Shown: positions 1 to 13,699, counted from the stretch's first letter. The stretch: DNA of 64,000 nucleotides from Bacillus sp. FJAT-49711 (GCF_018343715.1 NZ_JAGYPL010000002.1:1-64000); one strand, 5' to 3'. Notes: generated by a model not told the origin, from the letters alone. Program-made: numbers and translations.

Positions 1-5
1 AGATT

Positions 6-1560
<1,555 letters not shown>

Positions 1561-1666
1561 GTTTGTTAGCTCATTAGCTGGTCTTGCAAAAAAAATAATT
1601 TTTGACGTTTTGTTTCGTTCAGTTTTCAAAGATCAAACTCTCATAAGCTTTTTAAGCAACTTTTAT

Positions 1667-1695
1667 ATAATAACATCGATGTTATTCAATGTCAA
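1667..1695 (-). promoter_or_regulatory. rRNA operon promoter
   Basis: Read on the minus strand, TTGACA (1690-1695) is followed by a 17-base spacer and TATTAT (1667-1672). This is a near-consensus vegetative promoter about 107 bases upstream of the 16S 5' end. The leader between them (1561-1666) contains a T-rich stretch and the GTTTTCAAA-type block common in Bacillus rRNA leaders and spacers. Confidence 0.85.
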
Positions 1696-1821
1696 TACAT
1701 TTTTTAAAATAAAACTTTCAAGCTCGTAAGCACATTTACTAATATAACAACTTTCGATAAAGTATGCAAGAGTTTTTTTAAAAAGAAAATAATGGTATTT
1801 TTGTCCAACATCTATTCTTTG

Positions 1822-2904
1822 TTAGCTTCCTATAATGGAATCGATATAAATGTTTCTATTTTTCTCTAGATCAAGGATTTCACCTGTATCTAAGATTTTC
1901 ACCAATGGTCTAAGCAAGGCGTCTTGTTTTACGAAAATAATCTTTCCTAGCTGATCATCAGAAAGTTTAATAGTTGTTCCGACAGGAAGAGAAGCAATTC
2001 CGGATATTAAAACCTTCAAAATGGAAATATGCAATTTGCCAAACTGGTCTTCCTCCATCACTTGTAAGGCTTTAAAAGGGGATTGCATACTTTTATATGG
2101 TCGTTCTGCCGTCATCGCATGATAGATATCTGCAATTGCCACAATTTGTGAATGCATTTGAACCCGATTTCCTATTTCACCAATTGGATAACCGGAACCA
2201 TCCAATCGTTCATGATGTTGTAATATGGCTATCTTAGTTTCAGGTTTTAATAATGAAATATCCTTCACTAATTGATAACTATGTATTGGATGTTTCTTAA
2301 TTTCATTCCATTCTTGTTCGTTTAAGGATCTTGTATTCATAAACGTCGATTCATTTATTTTTGCCATTCCACAATCCGCAAGACAACCAGCTAAAGCAAC
2401 TTGCAAACATTGTCCATTGTCATAGCCTAATCCCTTTGCTATAAAGCTGGCAATCATAGCGACTGCAATCGGGTGATGATAAAAATAATCCTGTTTATTC
2501 GAAAATCGGTGAATTCTTCGAATCCAATTTTTATTTTCTTGAGCTTTATCAAATAGTGGTATTAGGAATGTTCTTATATTAGCAATATTTATTCCCATTC
2601 CTGATTGCCAAGATTGAAATTCCTTTTTATACTGCTCAACTGCTTGACTGTAATACTCTAAAAAGGAAGCGGACTGTGATGACTTCTCTTGAGAAGTGCT
2701 TTCTAATTCACTCGTTCCCTTAAAATACTCACCGTTTTCTAATTTATTTTCTATTTCAACTTCTGTTATCAAAAAAGATTTTAATATTTGCAAATGAATT
2801 TTATTCAATACCGTATCGGCCGGTATAATAGGATTTTTCGTCCTTCCCATTACATCCTTATGTATAATGCATCCTTCAACTAAATTCTCTACTTTAACTT
2901 TCAC
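1822..2904 (-). CDS. HD-GYP-like protein with degenerate HD motif
   Basis: This 360-residue protein belongs to the HD-GYP group, whose active members hydrolyse cyclic di-GMP. The C-terminal half has the family layout: a first His (HHP, about residues 143-145), the HD position, KHP, HHERLDGSGYP (about 230-240) and IADIYHAMTAERPYK. At the metal-binding HD position, however, the sequence is LADCG rather than LHDIG, so the His is an Ala (about residue 176) while the Asp remains. That predicts loss or change of catalysis, perhaps leaving a binding or scaffold role. The GTG start at 2904 is preferred because GGGGTGG precedes it; an in-frame ATG at 2937 has no ribosome site. It sits between the rRNA operon and small membrane-protein genes. 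Confidence 0.85.
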   Translation of the reverse strand: MKVKVENLVEGCIIHKDVMGRTKNPIIPADTVLNKIHLQILKSFLITEVEIENKLENGEYFKGTSELESTSQEKSSQSASFLEYYSQAVEQYKKEFQSWQSGMGINIANIRTFLIPLFDKAQENKNWIRRIHRFSNKQDYFYHHPIAVAMIASFIAKGLGYDNGQCLQVALAGCLADCGMAKINESTFMNTRSLNEQEWNEIKKHPIHSYQLVKDISLLKPETKIAILQHHERLDGSGYPIGEIGNRVQMHSQIVAIADIYHAMTAERPYKSMQSPFKALQVMEEDQFGKLHISILKVLISGIASLPVGTTIKLSDDQLGKIIFVKQDALLRPLVKILDTGEILDLEKNRNIYIDSIIGS

Positions 2905-3041
2905 TATTCCACCCCCGGAAAACGTTTTCCTCTTCATATTGTATCAAAATAAGGTCAATTCGTGGGGATTTTTAATAAGCAAAATAAATATAAATGAGAA
3001 AACTCCAAATAATAAAAAGCTCGCTAAGGAGCCTTTAATGG

Positions 3042-3176
3042 TTATTTTGATTTAGTAAGGTCTGTATCCGATGATTTATAATCAGTAAAGAAAAATAAGA
3101 AAAACGCTAAAAGACCGGCTGCAATAAAAAGTGCACTTTTGAAAGGCTTTATTGTAGGCATATCTGTAAGTGCCAT
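3042..3176 (-). CDS. small membrane protein, 44 aa
   Basis: This reading frame (MALTDMPTIKPFKSALF...) is preceded by a strong ribosome site, AAGGGGGAAAGGGA, directly before the ATG. It encodes one hydrophobic helix (about residues 14-31) followed by a short charged tail ending DLTKSK. It begins 14 bases after the end of the 72-residue gene on the same strand, so the two are probably co-transcribed. I do not recognise a family. The support is the ribosome site, the single membrane helix and the operon-like spacing. Confidence 0.6.
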   Translation of the reverse strand: MALTDMPTIKPFKSALFIAAGLLAFFLFFFTDYKSSDTDLTKSK

Positions 3177-3190
3177 TCCCTTTCCCCCTT

Positions 3191-3409
3191 TCATTTACGA
3201 TGATAATCAAGACCATTTGCTTTTAAAAAAAGTGAAAGATGTTCAAAAAATTCTTTCTTTGCCTCTTCTAAAACTTCTGTTTTTGGAGCCCCAAATATAG
3301 GCTCACTTACGATAATTGAAAAATACCCCGATGAGATTAATGTACCTCTGACACTGATTTGCCCGAATATCAGCAAGAGGGCGATAATAAAATCAATGGA
3401 ATCTACCAC
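3191..3409 (-). CDS. small membrane protein, paralogue A
   Basis: The 72-residue product has an N-terminal hydrophobic segment (IIALLLIFGQ), a middle section ending EPIFGAPK, and a charged C-terminal half rich in Glu and Lys. The segment ALLLIFGQISVRGTLI aligns with AVLLITGQLTMNGIFI in the neighbouring 55-residue gene, so the two look like diverged tandem paralogues. The GTG start at 3409 has no clear ribosome site, so the start is uncertain; the frame stays open upstream into the neighbour. The family is unknown to me. A role linked to the downstream HD-GYP gene is only an inference from position. Confidence 0.55.
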   Translation of the reverse strand: MVDSIDFIIALLLIFGQISVRGTLISSGYFSIIVSEPIFGAPKTEVLEEAKKEFFEHLSLFLKANGLDYHRK

Positions 3410-3441
3410 AAAAGTTAAAGCTTTTGAATTATTTTTTCCGA

Positions 3442-3609
3442 CTAATCGTCTCCACCCGTGATTGGTCCCTGCAATGGGATGGAAAATCCCCCAGTCGGTA
3501 GAATAAATATACCGTTCATCGTTAATTGACCCGTTATCAACAGGACAGCAGCAATAAGATTAATATCAAGATAAATCCATTCGGCTGTATCTTTTTCCAA
3601 AATTCTCAC
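3442..3609 (-). CDS. small membrane protein, paralogue B
   Basis: This 55-residue frame starts at a GTG (3609) preceded by AAAGGA; a TTG at 3600 preceded by GGTGAG is an alternative. It has one hydrophobic stretch (LIAAVLLITGQLTMNGIFIL) followed by a Gly/Pro-rich tail, GGFSIPLQGPITGGDD. It is a likely paralogue of the next gene downstream. It is the first of three small genes reading toward the HD-GYP gene. No function is assigned. Confidence 0.55.
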   Translation of the reverse strand: MRILEKDTAEWIYLDINLIAAVLLITGQLTMNGIFILPTGGFSIPLQGPITGGDD

Positions 3610-3818
3610 CGTCCTATTCCTTTCACTATAAGATATTCATTGCCTGAAGGAGCGTAACAACGTTTATATTTGAAATCATCATGGCAGGTTTTTTCTCCTC
3701 TCATCTCGTTTATCTTTACTAAAATTTCTTCACTGTTTTTCGAATTGATGAATGTAAACTGCCATCATCATCATAAGATGAATTAGCATGCCCTAATTAG
3801 GTGGGGGTGAAAGAAAGC

Positions 3819-6137
3819 ATGACGATCATTGGAAAAAGCATTTACCGTAAAGAATCCTTAGATAAAGTAACGGGTAAGGCTAAATATACGAATGATTTTG
3901 AATCAAAAGAAATGCTATACGGAAAACTTGTAACTAGTCCATACGGCCATGCAAAAATTATTCATATAGATGACACAAAAACCCGTACTATAAAAGGAAT
4001 TCGCGCCATTATTACAGGTGGAAATTTCCCGCTTACAGGCGAAGAATTACGTGACCGTCCTCCCATCGCTTTTGATCGGGTGCGTTATTTTGGAGAAGTC
4101 GTCGCGATTGTTGTAGCGGATACTCGTCAATTAGCAGAAATGGGAGCTAATAACCTTGATATAACATATGAATCTTTACCTGTTGTCAATTCTCCAAGTG
4201 ATGCCATTCAGCCAAATGCACCGTTAATCCACGAACATCTAGAAGATTATAAAAAAACAGCAGGTGTGTCTCCCGAACCAGGAACGAATATCGCTTCAAA
4301 AATAAAAATTCGCAAAGGAGATATTCGAAAAGGTTGGATGGAGAGCGCTGTAGCGGTCGAAGCAACTTTTTCATTTCATCCCTCAGACCATGCTGCGATG
4401 GAAACACGTTGTTCATTTGCCCAAATTCATGATAGTGGTATGGTCGAAATTACATCCTCATCGCAGGCTCCCTTTATGATAAAAAAGTTGATTGCGGATT
4501 ATTTCGACATACCTTCTGGAAACATCGTTGTGAATACTCCACTAGTCGGAGGAGCATACGGTGGAAAAGCATCCGTTCAATTGGAGATCCTCGCCTATAT
4601 AGCAACATTGGCAGTAGGTGGCAGACCCGTTAAAATCGTCAACACGAGGGAAGAAGATATGGTCACTTCCCCAGGGCATATTGGGCTCGAAGCAAAAGTA
4701 AAACTTGGGTGTACAGAAAAAGGACTTTTAAAGGTTGCGGAACTTATTTATTTATGGGATAGCGGTGCTTATTCAGATAAAGGGATTGATTTAGCGAGAG
4801 CTGGCGCCGTCGATTGTACAGGACCGTATCATATTGAGAATATTTATTGTGATTCATATTGTATGTATACGAATCATCCTTACCCAGCACCTTTTAGAGG
4901 CTTTAGCCATTCAGAAGTTCAATTTGCTTTTGAAAGAACGATGGATACGCTAGCCAATAAATTGAATATGGACCCCTTTCATTTGAGATCAATTAATGCA
5001 ATTAAACCGGGAGATACGACACCCACCCAAGTTAAACTAAACACTAGCAACGTAGGGAACTTACAAAAATGTATTTCTATTTTGAAGGAACGAATGGATT
5101 GGGATAACGGACAGGTGATCAAAGTCGATCAGCACAAAATTAGAGCGAAAGGAATTAGCTGCATTTGGAAAAACTCTACGATCGATTCAAATGCAAGTTC
5201 AGGCGTTATTTTAACGTTCAATCCCGATGGAAGTATAAATTTAATATCAGGTGTCGTAGAAATTGGAACTGGGACAAAAACGGTCTTAGCACAAATCTTA
5301 GCCGAAAAATTGAAAATGCCGATTGAAAAAATCCATGTACAAATGCCAGTTAATACCCAAAGTACGCCAGAACATTGGAAAACAGTCGCAAGCCGGGGAA
5401 CATTTATGGCAGGAAGGGCTGTGTTAAAAGCTGCAGACGATGTTATTTTTCAATTAAAAGAAAGGGCTGCTTGTGTTTTACTTGCACCAATGGAGGATTT
5501 GGAAGTCGGATATGAAAAAGTATTTTTAAGAGATGACCCGACCATTCATATTATCATTAAAGACATTGCATATGGCTTTGTTTACCCAAATGGCAATGCG
5601 GTTGGCGGACAAATGATCGGGAGCGGAACATATACACTTAGGCATATTACTACATTGAACAATGAGACGGGCGCAGGAAAGCCCGGGCCTGAATGGACAG
5701 TCGGAGCTCAAGGAGTAGAAATTGAAATTGATACGAGGTCTTATCAATATCGGTTAATAAAAGCTTATTCGGTCATTGATATCGGCAAGGTTTTAAATCA
5801 AGCTGGCGCCAGAGGACAAGTAATGGGAGCCATGAGCATAGGGTTGTCATTCGCAGGAAGAGAGACATTCATTTTTGATGAAGATGCCCGGGTTTTAAAC
5901 CCTCAGTTAAGGACGTATCGCCCGCTGCGCTTTGGAGAGCAGCCTAAATACATTGTAGATTTTGTAGAGACTCTTCAAATTGATGCACCTTATGGAGCAA
6001 GGGGTGTTGGGGAACACGGCCTAATAGGAATGCCCGCTGCCCTTGGAAATGCTTTATCTGCAGGACTTCACATAAACCTCAACCACTTGCCTCTTATTCC
6101 CGAACTAATATGGAGAACAAAAGAGGGAGGGAAATAA
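3819..6137 (+). CDS. molybdenum hydroxylase large subunit (xanthine dehydrogenase family)
   Basis: The 772-residue product is the molybdopterin-binding catalytic subunit of a xanthine-dehydrogenase-type enzyme. These cytosolic enzymes hydroxylate purines or other heterocycles with water as oxygen source. Visible family motifs are GGAYGGK (about residues 244-250), PFRGF (about 358-362), EIGTGTKT, ASRGTFMAGRAV, and GVGEHGL near the C-terminus with the expected catalytic Glu at about 732. The CoxL active-site motif AYRCSFR is absent, and it resembles PucD more than carbon monoxide dehydrogenase. The ATG at 3819 is chosen because GGGGGTG lies nine bases upstream; an in-frame GTG at 3801 overlaps that site. 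The FAD and iron-sulphur subunits follow directly. The true substrate cannot be told from sequence. Confidence 0.92.
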   Translation: MTIIGKSIYRKESLDKVTGKAKYTNDFESKEMLYGKLVTSPYGHAKIIHIDDTKTRTIKGIRAIITGGNFPLTGEELRDRPPIAFDRVRYFGEVVAIVVADTRQLAEMGANNLDITYESLPVVNSPSDAIQPNAPLIHEHLEDYKKTAGVSPEPGTNIASKIKIRKGDIRKGWMESAVAVEATFSFHPSDHAAMETRCSFAQIHDSGMVEITSSSQAPFMIKKLIADYFDIPSGNIVVNTPLVGGAYGGKASVQLEILAYIATLAVGGRPVKIVNTREEDMVTSPGHIGLEAKVKLGCTEKGLLKVAELIYLWDSGAYSDKGIDLARAGAVDCTGPYHIENIYCDSYCMYTNHPYPAPFRGFSHSEVQFAFERTMDTLANKLNMDPFHLRSINAIKPGDTTPTQVKLNTSNVGNLQKCISILKERMDWDNGQVIKVDQHKIRAKGISCIWKNSTIDSNASSGVILTFNPDGSINLISGVVEIGTGTKTVLAQILAEKLKMPIEKIHVQMPVNTQSTPEHWKTVASRGTFMAGRAVLKAADDVIFQLKERAACVLLAPMEDLEVGYEKVFLRDDPTIHIIIKDIAYGFVYPNGNAVGGQMIGSGTYTLRHITTLNNETGAGKPGPEWTVGAQGVEIEIDTRSYQYRLIKAYSVIDIGKVLNQAGARGQVMGAMSIGLSFAGRETFIFDEDARVLNPQLRTYRPLRFGEQPKYIVDFVETLQIDAPYGARGVGEHGLIGMPAALGNALSAGLHINLNHLPLIPELIWRTKEGGK

Positions 6138-6140
6138 TAT

Positions 6141-6980
6141 ATGTTGCCGGCATATGTGGAGTATTATAAACCAACTAGTTTATCTGAGGCAGTGGAATTG
6201 TTTCGAGATTTAAAAAAAGCAAATAAACAGCCAATGTATTTTTCAGGTGGGACAGAGATATTAACACTTGGCAGATTGAACATGGATACTCCCAGCTCCA
6301 TCATTGATATTAAAGGGATACCGGATTGCAATATGATGGAAAGAACAACCCAATTTTTAATGATAGGTGCGTCTGTTCCCCTGACAATGATCGAATCTAA
6401 TAATGATTTCCCACTATTAACGAATGTTTCTTACGAAATTGCTGATCGAACCGCTCGTAATAAAATTACAATTGGCGGGAATATTTGTGGAAAAATATTT
6501 TATCGGGAAGCAGTTTTGCCCTTCCTGATCTCAGATAGCCACCTTCTTATAGCCAGTTTACAAGGCATACAACAAATTCCGATAAATGTAATCTTTAATA
6601 AAGAACTGCTGCTGGAGGAAGGCCAGCTGCTCGTGAGTATACGAACTGAATCACATTTTTTAAGTCTCCCTTTTATTTCTCGAAAAATTAGAAAGCAATG
6701 GGAAACAGGTTATCCCCTCATTACAGGTGCTGCTCTAAAAATGGATGGAGTTCTTAGAATAGCCTTCAGTGGAATTTGCCCATTTCCTTTTCGCTCCTTC
6801 GCCATGGAAAAGGAAATAAACAATACTACTCTATCTTTTGAAAGCAGAATTGAAAATGCCATACAGCAATTACCCCATCCCATCCTTGATGACATTGAAG
6901 GATCAAAGGAATATCGGCTATTTGTTTTAAGGAATATATTAATGGATTTCTTGTTAGAAATGGAGGGGTATAATGGCTAA
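6141..6980 (+). CDS. molybdenum hydroxylase FAD-binding subunit
   Basis: This 279-residue middle subunit carries FAD and passes electrons from the iron-sulphur subunit to an acceptor. FAD-site motifs of the CO-dehydrogenase flavoprotein family are present: FSGGTEILTLG near residues 35-44 and TIGGNICGK near 110-118. The start follows the large-subunit stop by three bases, with GAGGGAGGG as ribosome site. The end overlaps the iron-sulphur gene by eight bases, which indicates translational coupling. It is close to the usual family length of about 280. Confidence 0.9.
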   Translation: MLPAYVEYYKPTSLSEAVELFRDLKKANKQPMYFSGGTEILTLGRLNMDTPSSIIDIKGIPDCNMMERTTQFLMIGASVPLTMIESNNDFPLLTNVSYEIADRTARNKITIGGNICGKIFYREAVLPFLISDSHLLIASLQGIQQIPINVIFNKELLLEEGQLLVSIRTESHFLSLPFISRKIRKQWETGYPLITGAALKMDGVLRIAFSGICPFPFRSFAMEKEINNTTLSFESRIENAIQQLPHPILDDIEGSKEYRLFVLRNILMDFLLEMEGYNG

Positions 6981-7458
6981 AGATGGAGATCGAACATTTG
7001 AGATAGAATTAGACATAAACGGCGAAATGAAAAATATTAATATTCAGGCAGGCGAAACCCTTCTACATCTCCTTCGCAATAAACTTTCATTGACCGGTGC
7101 AAAACCGGGATGCCTAAATGGAGATTGCGGCGCGTGCACTGTCATGGTTGACAATCTCCCTTTAAAATCATGCATTATGTTGGCGATAGAGGCTGCGGGT
7201 CATAAAATTACAACGATTGAAGGATTGCGCGGCACTCCTATTCAAGAAGCCTTTATTCAGCATTTTGCCTTTCAATGCGGATATTGTACACCAGGCTTCA
7301 TTATCAATTGCCATTCATTGCTTTTAAATCATTCAAAACCATCAAAAGAAACAGTTAGAAGCTGGCTCTCATCTAATATATGCAGATGCACAAGTTATCA
7401 GGAAATTGAAGAAGCAATCTGGTCTGCCATTGAGAATGAATTAAGGCTATTTTCTTAA
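6973..7458 (+). CDS. molybdenum hydroxylase [2Fe-2S] subunit
   Basis: The 161-residue small subunit has both iron-sulphur clusters of the family. The plant-ferredoxin-type site is C47-x4-C52-x2-C55-x11-C67. The second site is C102-x2-C105 with C137-x-C139. All eight cysteines are present, so the electron-transfer chain looks intact. It overlaps the FAD gene by eight bases and has GGAGGGG as ribosome site. It is the last gene of the L-M-S operon. No molybdenum-cofactor maturation gene (xdhC/pucA type) follows within the window. Confidence 0.93.
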   Translation: MAKDGDRTFEIELDINGEMKNINIQAGETLLHLLRNKLSLTGAKPGCLNGDCGACTVMVDNLPLKSCIMLAIEAAGHKITTIEGLRGTPIQEAFIQHFAFQCGYCTPGFIINCHSLLLNHSKPSKETVRSWLSSNICRCTSYQEIEEAIWSAIENELRLFS

Positions 7459-7463
7459 AAGCA

Positions 7464-7489
7464 TAAAAAAAAGCGCCAAAATTGGCGCT
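7464..7489. terminator. bidirectional terminator, gyrA / xdh cluster
   Basis: AGCGCCAA (7472-7479) pairs with TTGGCGCT (7482-7489). On the minus strand the stem is followed by eight or more T residues, which makes a strong terminator for gyrA. On the plus strand the tail is weaker (CGTTTAATTTA), but it would also insulate the convergent xdh operon. Confidence 0.88.
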
Positions 7490-7492
7490 CGT

Positions 7493-9970
7493 TTAATTTA
7501 TTTCATCTTCTATTGGTTCGTCGGAATCAATACTTTCCTCTTCTTCCTTTTCAACCTTCGCTACTGTAGCAACAGCTCCCTCATCACCGAGCGTAATGAG
7601 TTTGACGCCTTGCGTATTTCGGCCGATGACAGAAATATCCTGTACATCCATTCGGATCAAGATTCCACCTGCTGTAATCAGCATGACATCTTCATCGCCT
7701 CTTACCGTTTCCACTGCTACTACTGTACCGGTTCTATCGGTTACTTTACACGTAATGAGTCCTTTACCACCACGAGTTTGAAGGCGGTATTCAGCTGCAG
7801 AAGTTCTTTTCCCATAACCATTCTTTGTTACGACGAGAACATCATGATCCTCTTCAAGAATCTCCATTCCAACTGCTTCGTCGTCATCTGATAAGGTAAT
7901 CCCTTTTACCCCAGTAGCCGACCTACCCATGGACCTTACATCTGTTTCGACAAAACGAATCAATAAACCACTTTTCGTTCCAATGACGATATTTTTCTCG
8001 CCATCTGTTAATTTAACTGAAATCAGCTCATCGTTTTCACGAAGACCTAAAGCAATTAATCCGTTGTTTCGAATATTGGCAAATGCGGAAAGCGGAGTCC
8101 GCTTCACAACACCTTGCTTCGTTGCAAAGAACAAATACCAATCATCAAGAAATTCTTCTACACAAATGACCGTATTAATCCATTCGTCTTTTTCAATTCC
8201 AAGAAGATTAATGATTGGAAGACCTTTAGCAGTACGACTGAATTCAGGAATTTCATACCCTTTTGCACGATAAACCTTCCCTTTATTCGTGAAGAACAAT
8301 ATCGTATCGTGAGTAGATGTGGTGATCAAATGCTTCACAAAATCATCGTCATTCGTTCCCATTCCTTGTACGCCGCGGCCGCCTCGCCTTTGGCTTCGAT
8401 AGGTGGAAATCGGCAATCGTTTAATATATCCATTATGAGTCAACGTCACTACGATATTTTCTCTCGGGATTAAATCTTCATCTTCAATTTCCTCTATGCC
8501 GCCTGCTACAATTTCGGTACGTCTTCCGTCATCAAAGCGTTCTTTTATTTCCAGCAATTCTTCTCGAATGATTTCAAGAATTTTTTCTTCGTCTGCCAAA
8601 ATAGCTTTTAATTCAGCAATTAATTTGACTAGACCTTGATATTCTTCTTCAATTTTTTCGCGTTCTAATCCTGTTAAACGCTGAAGTCGCATATCTAAAA
8701 TCGCTTGTGCCTGCTTTTCAGTTAAGTTAAATTGCTCCATTAATCCATTTCTAGCAATTTCAGTCGTTTCTGATCCCCTGATTAAGCTAATAATGGCATC
8801 GATATGATCAAGCGCAATTCTTAAACCTTCTAAAATATGAGCACGCGCTTCCGCTTTTCTCAGTTCAAACTCAGTTCTACGTCTTATAATCGTCTTTTGA
8901 TGTTCGAGATAATAATATAGACATTGCTTTAAGTTCAATACTTTCGGCTGTCCATCAACTAGCGCCAGCATATTGATCCCGAAACTAGTTTGCATGGCGG
9001 TCAATTTGTATAAATTATTTAAAATGACATTGGCATTTGCATCTCTGCGGACTTCCATGACAATGCGCATACCTGTCCTGTCGGATTCATCCCTTAAATC
9101 CGTAATACCCTCAATTTTTTTCTCACGGACAAGTTCAGCGATCCGTTCAATCAATTTTGCTTTATTTACTTGGTAAGGAAGCTCATGAACGAGAATCGTT
9201 TCTCTGCCGTTTGCCTTCGTTTCGACCTCTACTTTTGCTCTTAAAGTAATAGAGCCACGGCCTGTTTCATATGCTCTTCTAATTCCGCTTCTGCCTAAGA
9301 TCATTCCTGCAGTAGGGAAATCAGGCCCTTGAATAGACTCCATTAATTCTTGAATAGTAATGTCTGGATCACGGCTTAACAGCATCAATCCGTCGATTAC
9401 TTCTCCAAGCTGATGTGGTGGAATATTCGTTGCCATACCAACAGCAATTCCCGAAGAACCATTGACTAAAAGATTAGGAAAACGAGCAGGCAAAACAACC
9501 GGTTCTCTTTCAGAGCCGTCATAATTGTCTTTATAATCAATCGTATCTTTATTTAAATCTCGGACAAGTTCCATCGAAATTTTGGACATTCTCGCTTCTG
9601 TATAACGCATGGCAGCAGCAGAATCCCCATCAACCGATCCAAAGTTCCCGTGTCCATCTACAAGCATATTTCGATAGCTAAAATCTTGCGCCATCCGAAC
9701 CATTGTTTCATAAACAGCCGAGTCGCCGTGTGGATGGTATTTACCGATAACTTCCCCTACGATCCTCGCTGACTTCTTATACGCTTTATCACTTGTCATT
9801 CCAAGGTCATTCATCGCATATAAAATACGACGATGCACCGGCTTTAATCCATCCCGAACATCAGGTAAAGCACGGGCAACGATAACACTCATCGCGTAAT
9901 CAAGGAATGAAGAACGCATTTCATAACTTAAATTAATTTCTTTTATATTTGAATTAGGTACATCTGCCAT
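7493..9970 (-). CDS. gyrA: DNA gyrase subunit A
   Basis: GyrA (825 residues) is the breakage-reunion subunit of DNA gyrase, which with GyrB adds negative supercoils using ATP. The active-site Tyr is Y123 in [12 protein letters not shown]. The quinolone-resistance region [12 protein letters not shown] has Ser84 and Glu88, the susceptible-type residues. The GyrA box [12 protein letters not shown] opens the C-terminal DNA-wrapping pinwheel. The C-terminus is acidic, as in Bacillus relatives. The start ATG is preceded by GAGGAGG ten bases away. It lies downstream of gyrB and ends at a strong hairpin. Confidence 0.98.
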   Translation of the reverse strand: MADVPNSNIKEINLSYEMRSSFLDYAMSVIVARALPDVRDGLKPVHRRILYAMNDLGMTSDKAYKKSARIVGEVIGKYHPHGDSAVYETMVRMAQDFSYRNMLVDGHGNFGSVDGDSAAAMRYTEARMSKISMELVRDLNKDTIDYKDNYDGSEREPVVLPARFPNLLVNGSSGIAVGMATNIPPHQLGEVIDGLMLLSRDPDITIQELMESIQGPDFPTAGMILGRSGIRRAYETGRGSITLRAKVEVETKANGRETILVHELPYQVNKAKLIERIAELVREKKIEGITDLRDESDRTGMRIVMEVRRDANANVILNNLYKLTAMQTSFGINMLALVDGQPKVLNLKQCLYYYLEHQKTIIRRRTEFELRKAEARAHILEGLRIALDHIDAIISLIRGSETTEIARNGLMEQFNLTEKQAQAILDMRLQRLTGLEREKIEEEYQGLVKLIAELKAILADEEKILEIIREELLEIKERFDDGRRTEIVAGGIEEIEDEDLIPRENIVVTLTHNGYIKRLPISTYRSQRRGGRGVQGMGTNDDDFVKHLITTSTHDTILFFTNKGKVYRAKGYEIPEFSRTAKGLPIINLLGIEKDEWINTVICVEEFLDDWYLFFATKQGVVKRTPLSAFANIRNNGLIALGLRENDELISVKLTDGEKNIVIGTKSGLLIRFVETDVRSMGRSATGVKGITLSDDDEAVGMEILEEDHDVLVVTKNGYGKRTSAAEYRLQTRGGKGLITCKVTDRTGTVVAVETVRGDEDVMLITAGGILIRMDVQDISVIGRNTQGVKLITLGDEGAVATVAKVEKEEEESIDSDEPIEDEIN

Positions 9971-10024
9971 AATAGTGGCAACCTCCTCTATAGAAAAGCG
10001 CTATGGATATTGATGCAGAATCTA

Positions 10025-12231
<2,207 letters not shown>

Positions 12232-12240
12232 CCGTTCACC

Positions 12241-13359
12241 TCATTTCACTCTTTCCATTACTCCACTCCGAACATTGAAAGTTGTAGCTTCCCTCAGTGT
12301 TTGATGATCAATCCCATCAATGGTTGTCGTCGTGACAAACGTCTGGATTTTCCCTTTGATCGTATTTAATAAATGCGACTGGCGATAATCATCAAGTTCA
12401 GATAAAACATCATCCAGCAACAAAATCGGATATTCATTAATTTCTGAATAAATCAAATCTATTTCAGCCAATTTTACGGATAATGCGGTTGTTCGCTGCT
12501 GTCCTTGGGAACCGAACGTTTGCACATCCCTGCCATTGACAAAAAAAATAATTTCGTCACGATGTGGTCCAATCAAACTAACACCACGATCAATTTCTCT
12601 TTGCTTTAGTGAATCGATTTTATCTTCAAATACTGTTACCATTTTGGACCAATCCGTGTCTTCCGATACCTCAATGGACGGCTTATATTGAATAGAAAGT
12701 GTTTCTAATCCGCGAGAAATTCCCGAATGGATTGGTTTTGCCCACTTCTCCAGCATTTGGATGAATTCAAATCTCTTTTTTATAACCCTTACCGCCACTT
12801 CGATATATTGCGCGGTCAGTACTTCAAGAAACGTAAGATCAGTTTGTTTTTTGATTTGCAGCTGTTTCAAGTAATTATTGCGTTGCTGCAATATTTTTTG
12901 AAATTGGCTCATATCGTATAAATACACAGGAGATACTTGGCCAATTTCCATATCAATAAAACGACGCCTTACTTGAGGGCTCCCTTTTACAAGATGGAGA
13001 TCTTCAGGCGCAAACATGACAACATTCATATTTCCTACGTAGCGGCTTAATTTTTGCTGTTCAATATGATTAAACTTCGCTTTTTTACCCTTTTTTGAAA
13101 TAATGAGCTCCAATGGTACAGAACCATTTATTTTTTGCAGCCTTCCCTTTATTTTAGCATAATCTGCGTCCCAACGTATTAAATCTTTATCATTGGACGT
13201 TCTATGTGATTTTGCCATGGCTAATACGAATATCGATTCCATGACATTTGTTTTCCCTTGAGCATTTTCGCCTAATATGACGTTAACATTATTTTCAAAG
13301 GAAACGGTCAGATCATGATAATTTCGATAATCTTTCAACTCCAGCTCTTCAATATACAT
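12241..13359 (-). CDS. recF: DNA replication and repair protein RecF
   Basis: RecF (372 residues) is an SMC-like ATPase that with RecO and RecR loads RecA at single-strand gaps. The Walker A is GENAQGKT (residues 30-37), the ABC signature region is [18 protein letters not shown], and the Walker B is [13 protein letters not shown]. Length and order (yaaA-recF-remB-gyrB) are canonical. The gene follows yaaA by 14 bases. Confidence 0.97.
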   Translation of the reverse strand: MYIEELELKDYRNYHDLTVSFENNVNVILGENAQGKTNVMESIFVLAMAKSHRTSNDKDLIRWDADYAKIKGRLQKINGSVPLELIISKKGKKAKFNHIEQQKLSRYVGNMNVVMFAPEDLHLVKGSPQVRRRFIDMEIGQVSPVYLYDMSQFQKILQQRNNYLKQLQIKKQTDLTFLEVLTAQYIEVAVRVIKKRFEFIQMLEKWAKPIHSGISRGLETLSIQYKPSIEVSEDTDWSKMVTVFEDKIDSLKQREIDRGVSLIGPHRDEIIFFVNGRDVQTFGSQGQQRTTALSVKLAEIDLIYSEINEYPILLLDDVLSELDDYRQSHLLNTIKGKIQTFVTTTTIDGIDHQTLREATTFNVRSGVMERVK

Positions 13360-13373
13360 GAAGTCAACATCCT

Positions 13374-13589
13374 TTAGCGGACAATGACAAAGGTGCCAAG
13401 CCCTTTTATGTCAATTTTATCATTTACTTTCAGTTTTCGGCCTCTTCGTTGGTCCTGCTCACCATTAATAAACACCTCGTGTTCGCTTAAAAACCACTTT
13501 GCCATTCCACCGGAGGAAATGACGTCAGCAAGTTTTAAAAACTGACCAAGTGTAATTGTATCCGTATCTATTTTAATTTCATTATCCAC
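13374..13589 (-). CDS. yaaA: S4-domain RNA-binding protein YaaA
   Basis: This 71-residue protein is a single S4-like RNA-binding domain, with the typical segment [20 protein letters not shown] and a basic middle. It is conserved between dnaN and recF in Bacillus, and roles in ribosome assembly have been suggested. It overlaps nothing and is separated from dnaN by 235 bases containing a terminator-like hairpin. Confidence 0.92.
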   Translation of the reverse strand: MDNEIKIDTDTITLGQFLKLADVISSGGMAKWFLSEHEVFINGEQDQRRGRKLKVNDKIDIKGLGTFVIVR

Positions 13590-13699
13590 GTTCTCACTCT
13601 TTTCATGAATAGTCCTTTCTTTATTTTACTAAAGATTGAGGATCATTACAAAAAATTGCTGAAATCTTTGATAACAAAGGTTCCTCGGTTAAAAAATTT

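Noticed and set aside
3442-3520. Upstream extension of the 72-residue small protein
   Set aside because: The frame is open further, but it overlaps the 55-residue gene in another frame and has no start with a ribosome site.
3819-6137. Carbon monoxide dehydrogenase large subunit (coxL)
   Set aside because: The CoxL active-site loop AYRCSFR is absent; the corresponding segment is PFRGFSH, as in xanthine-dehydrogenase-like enzymes.
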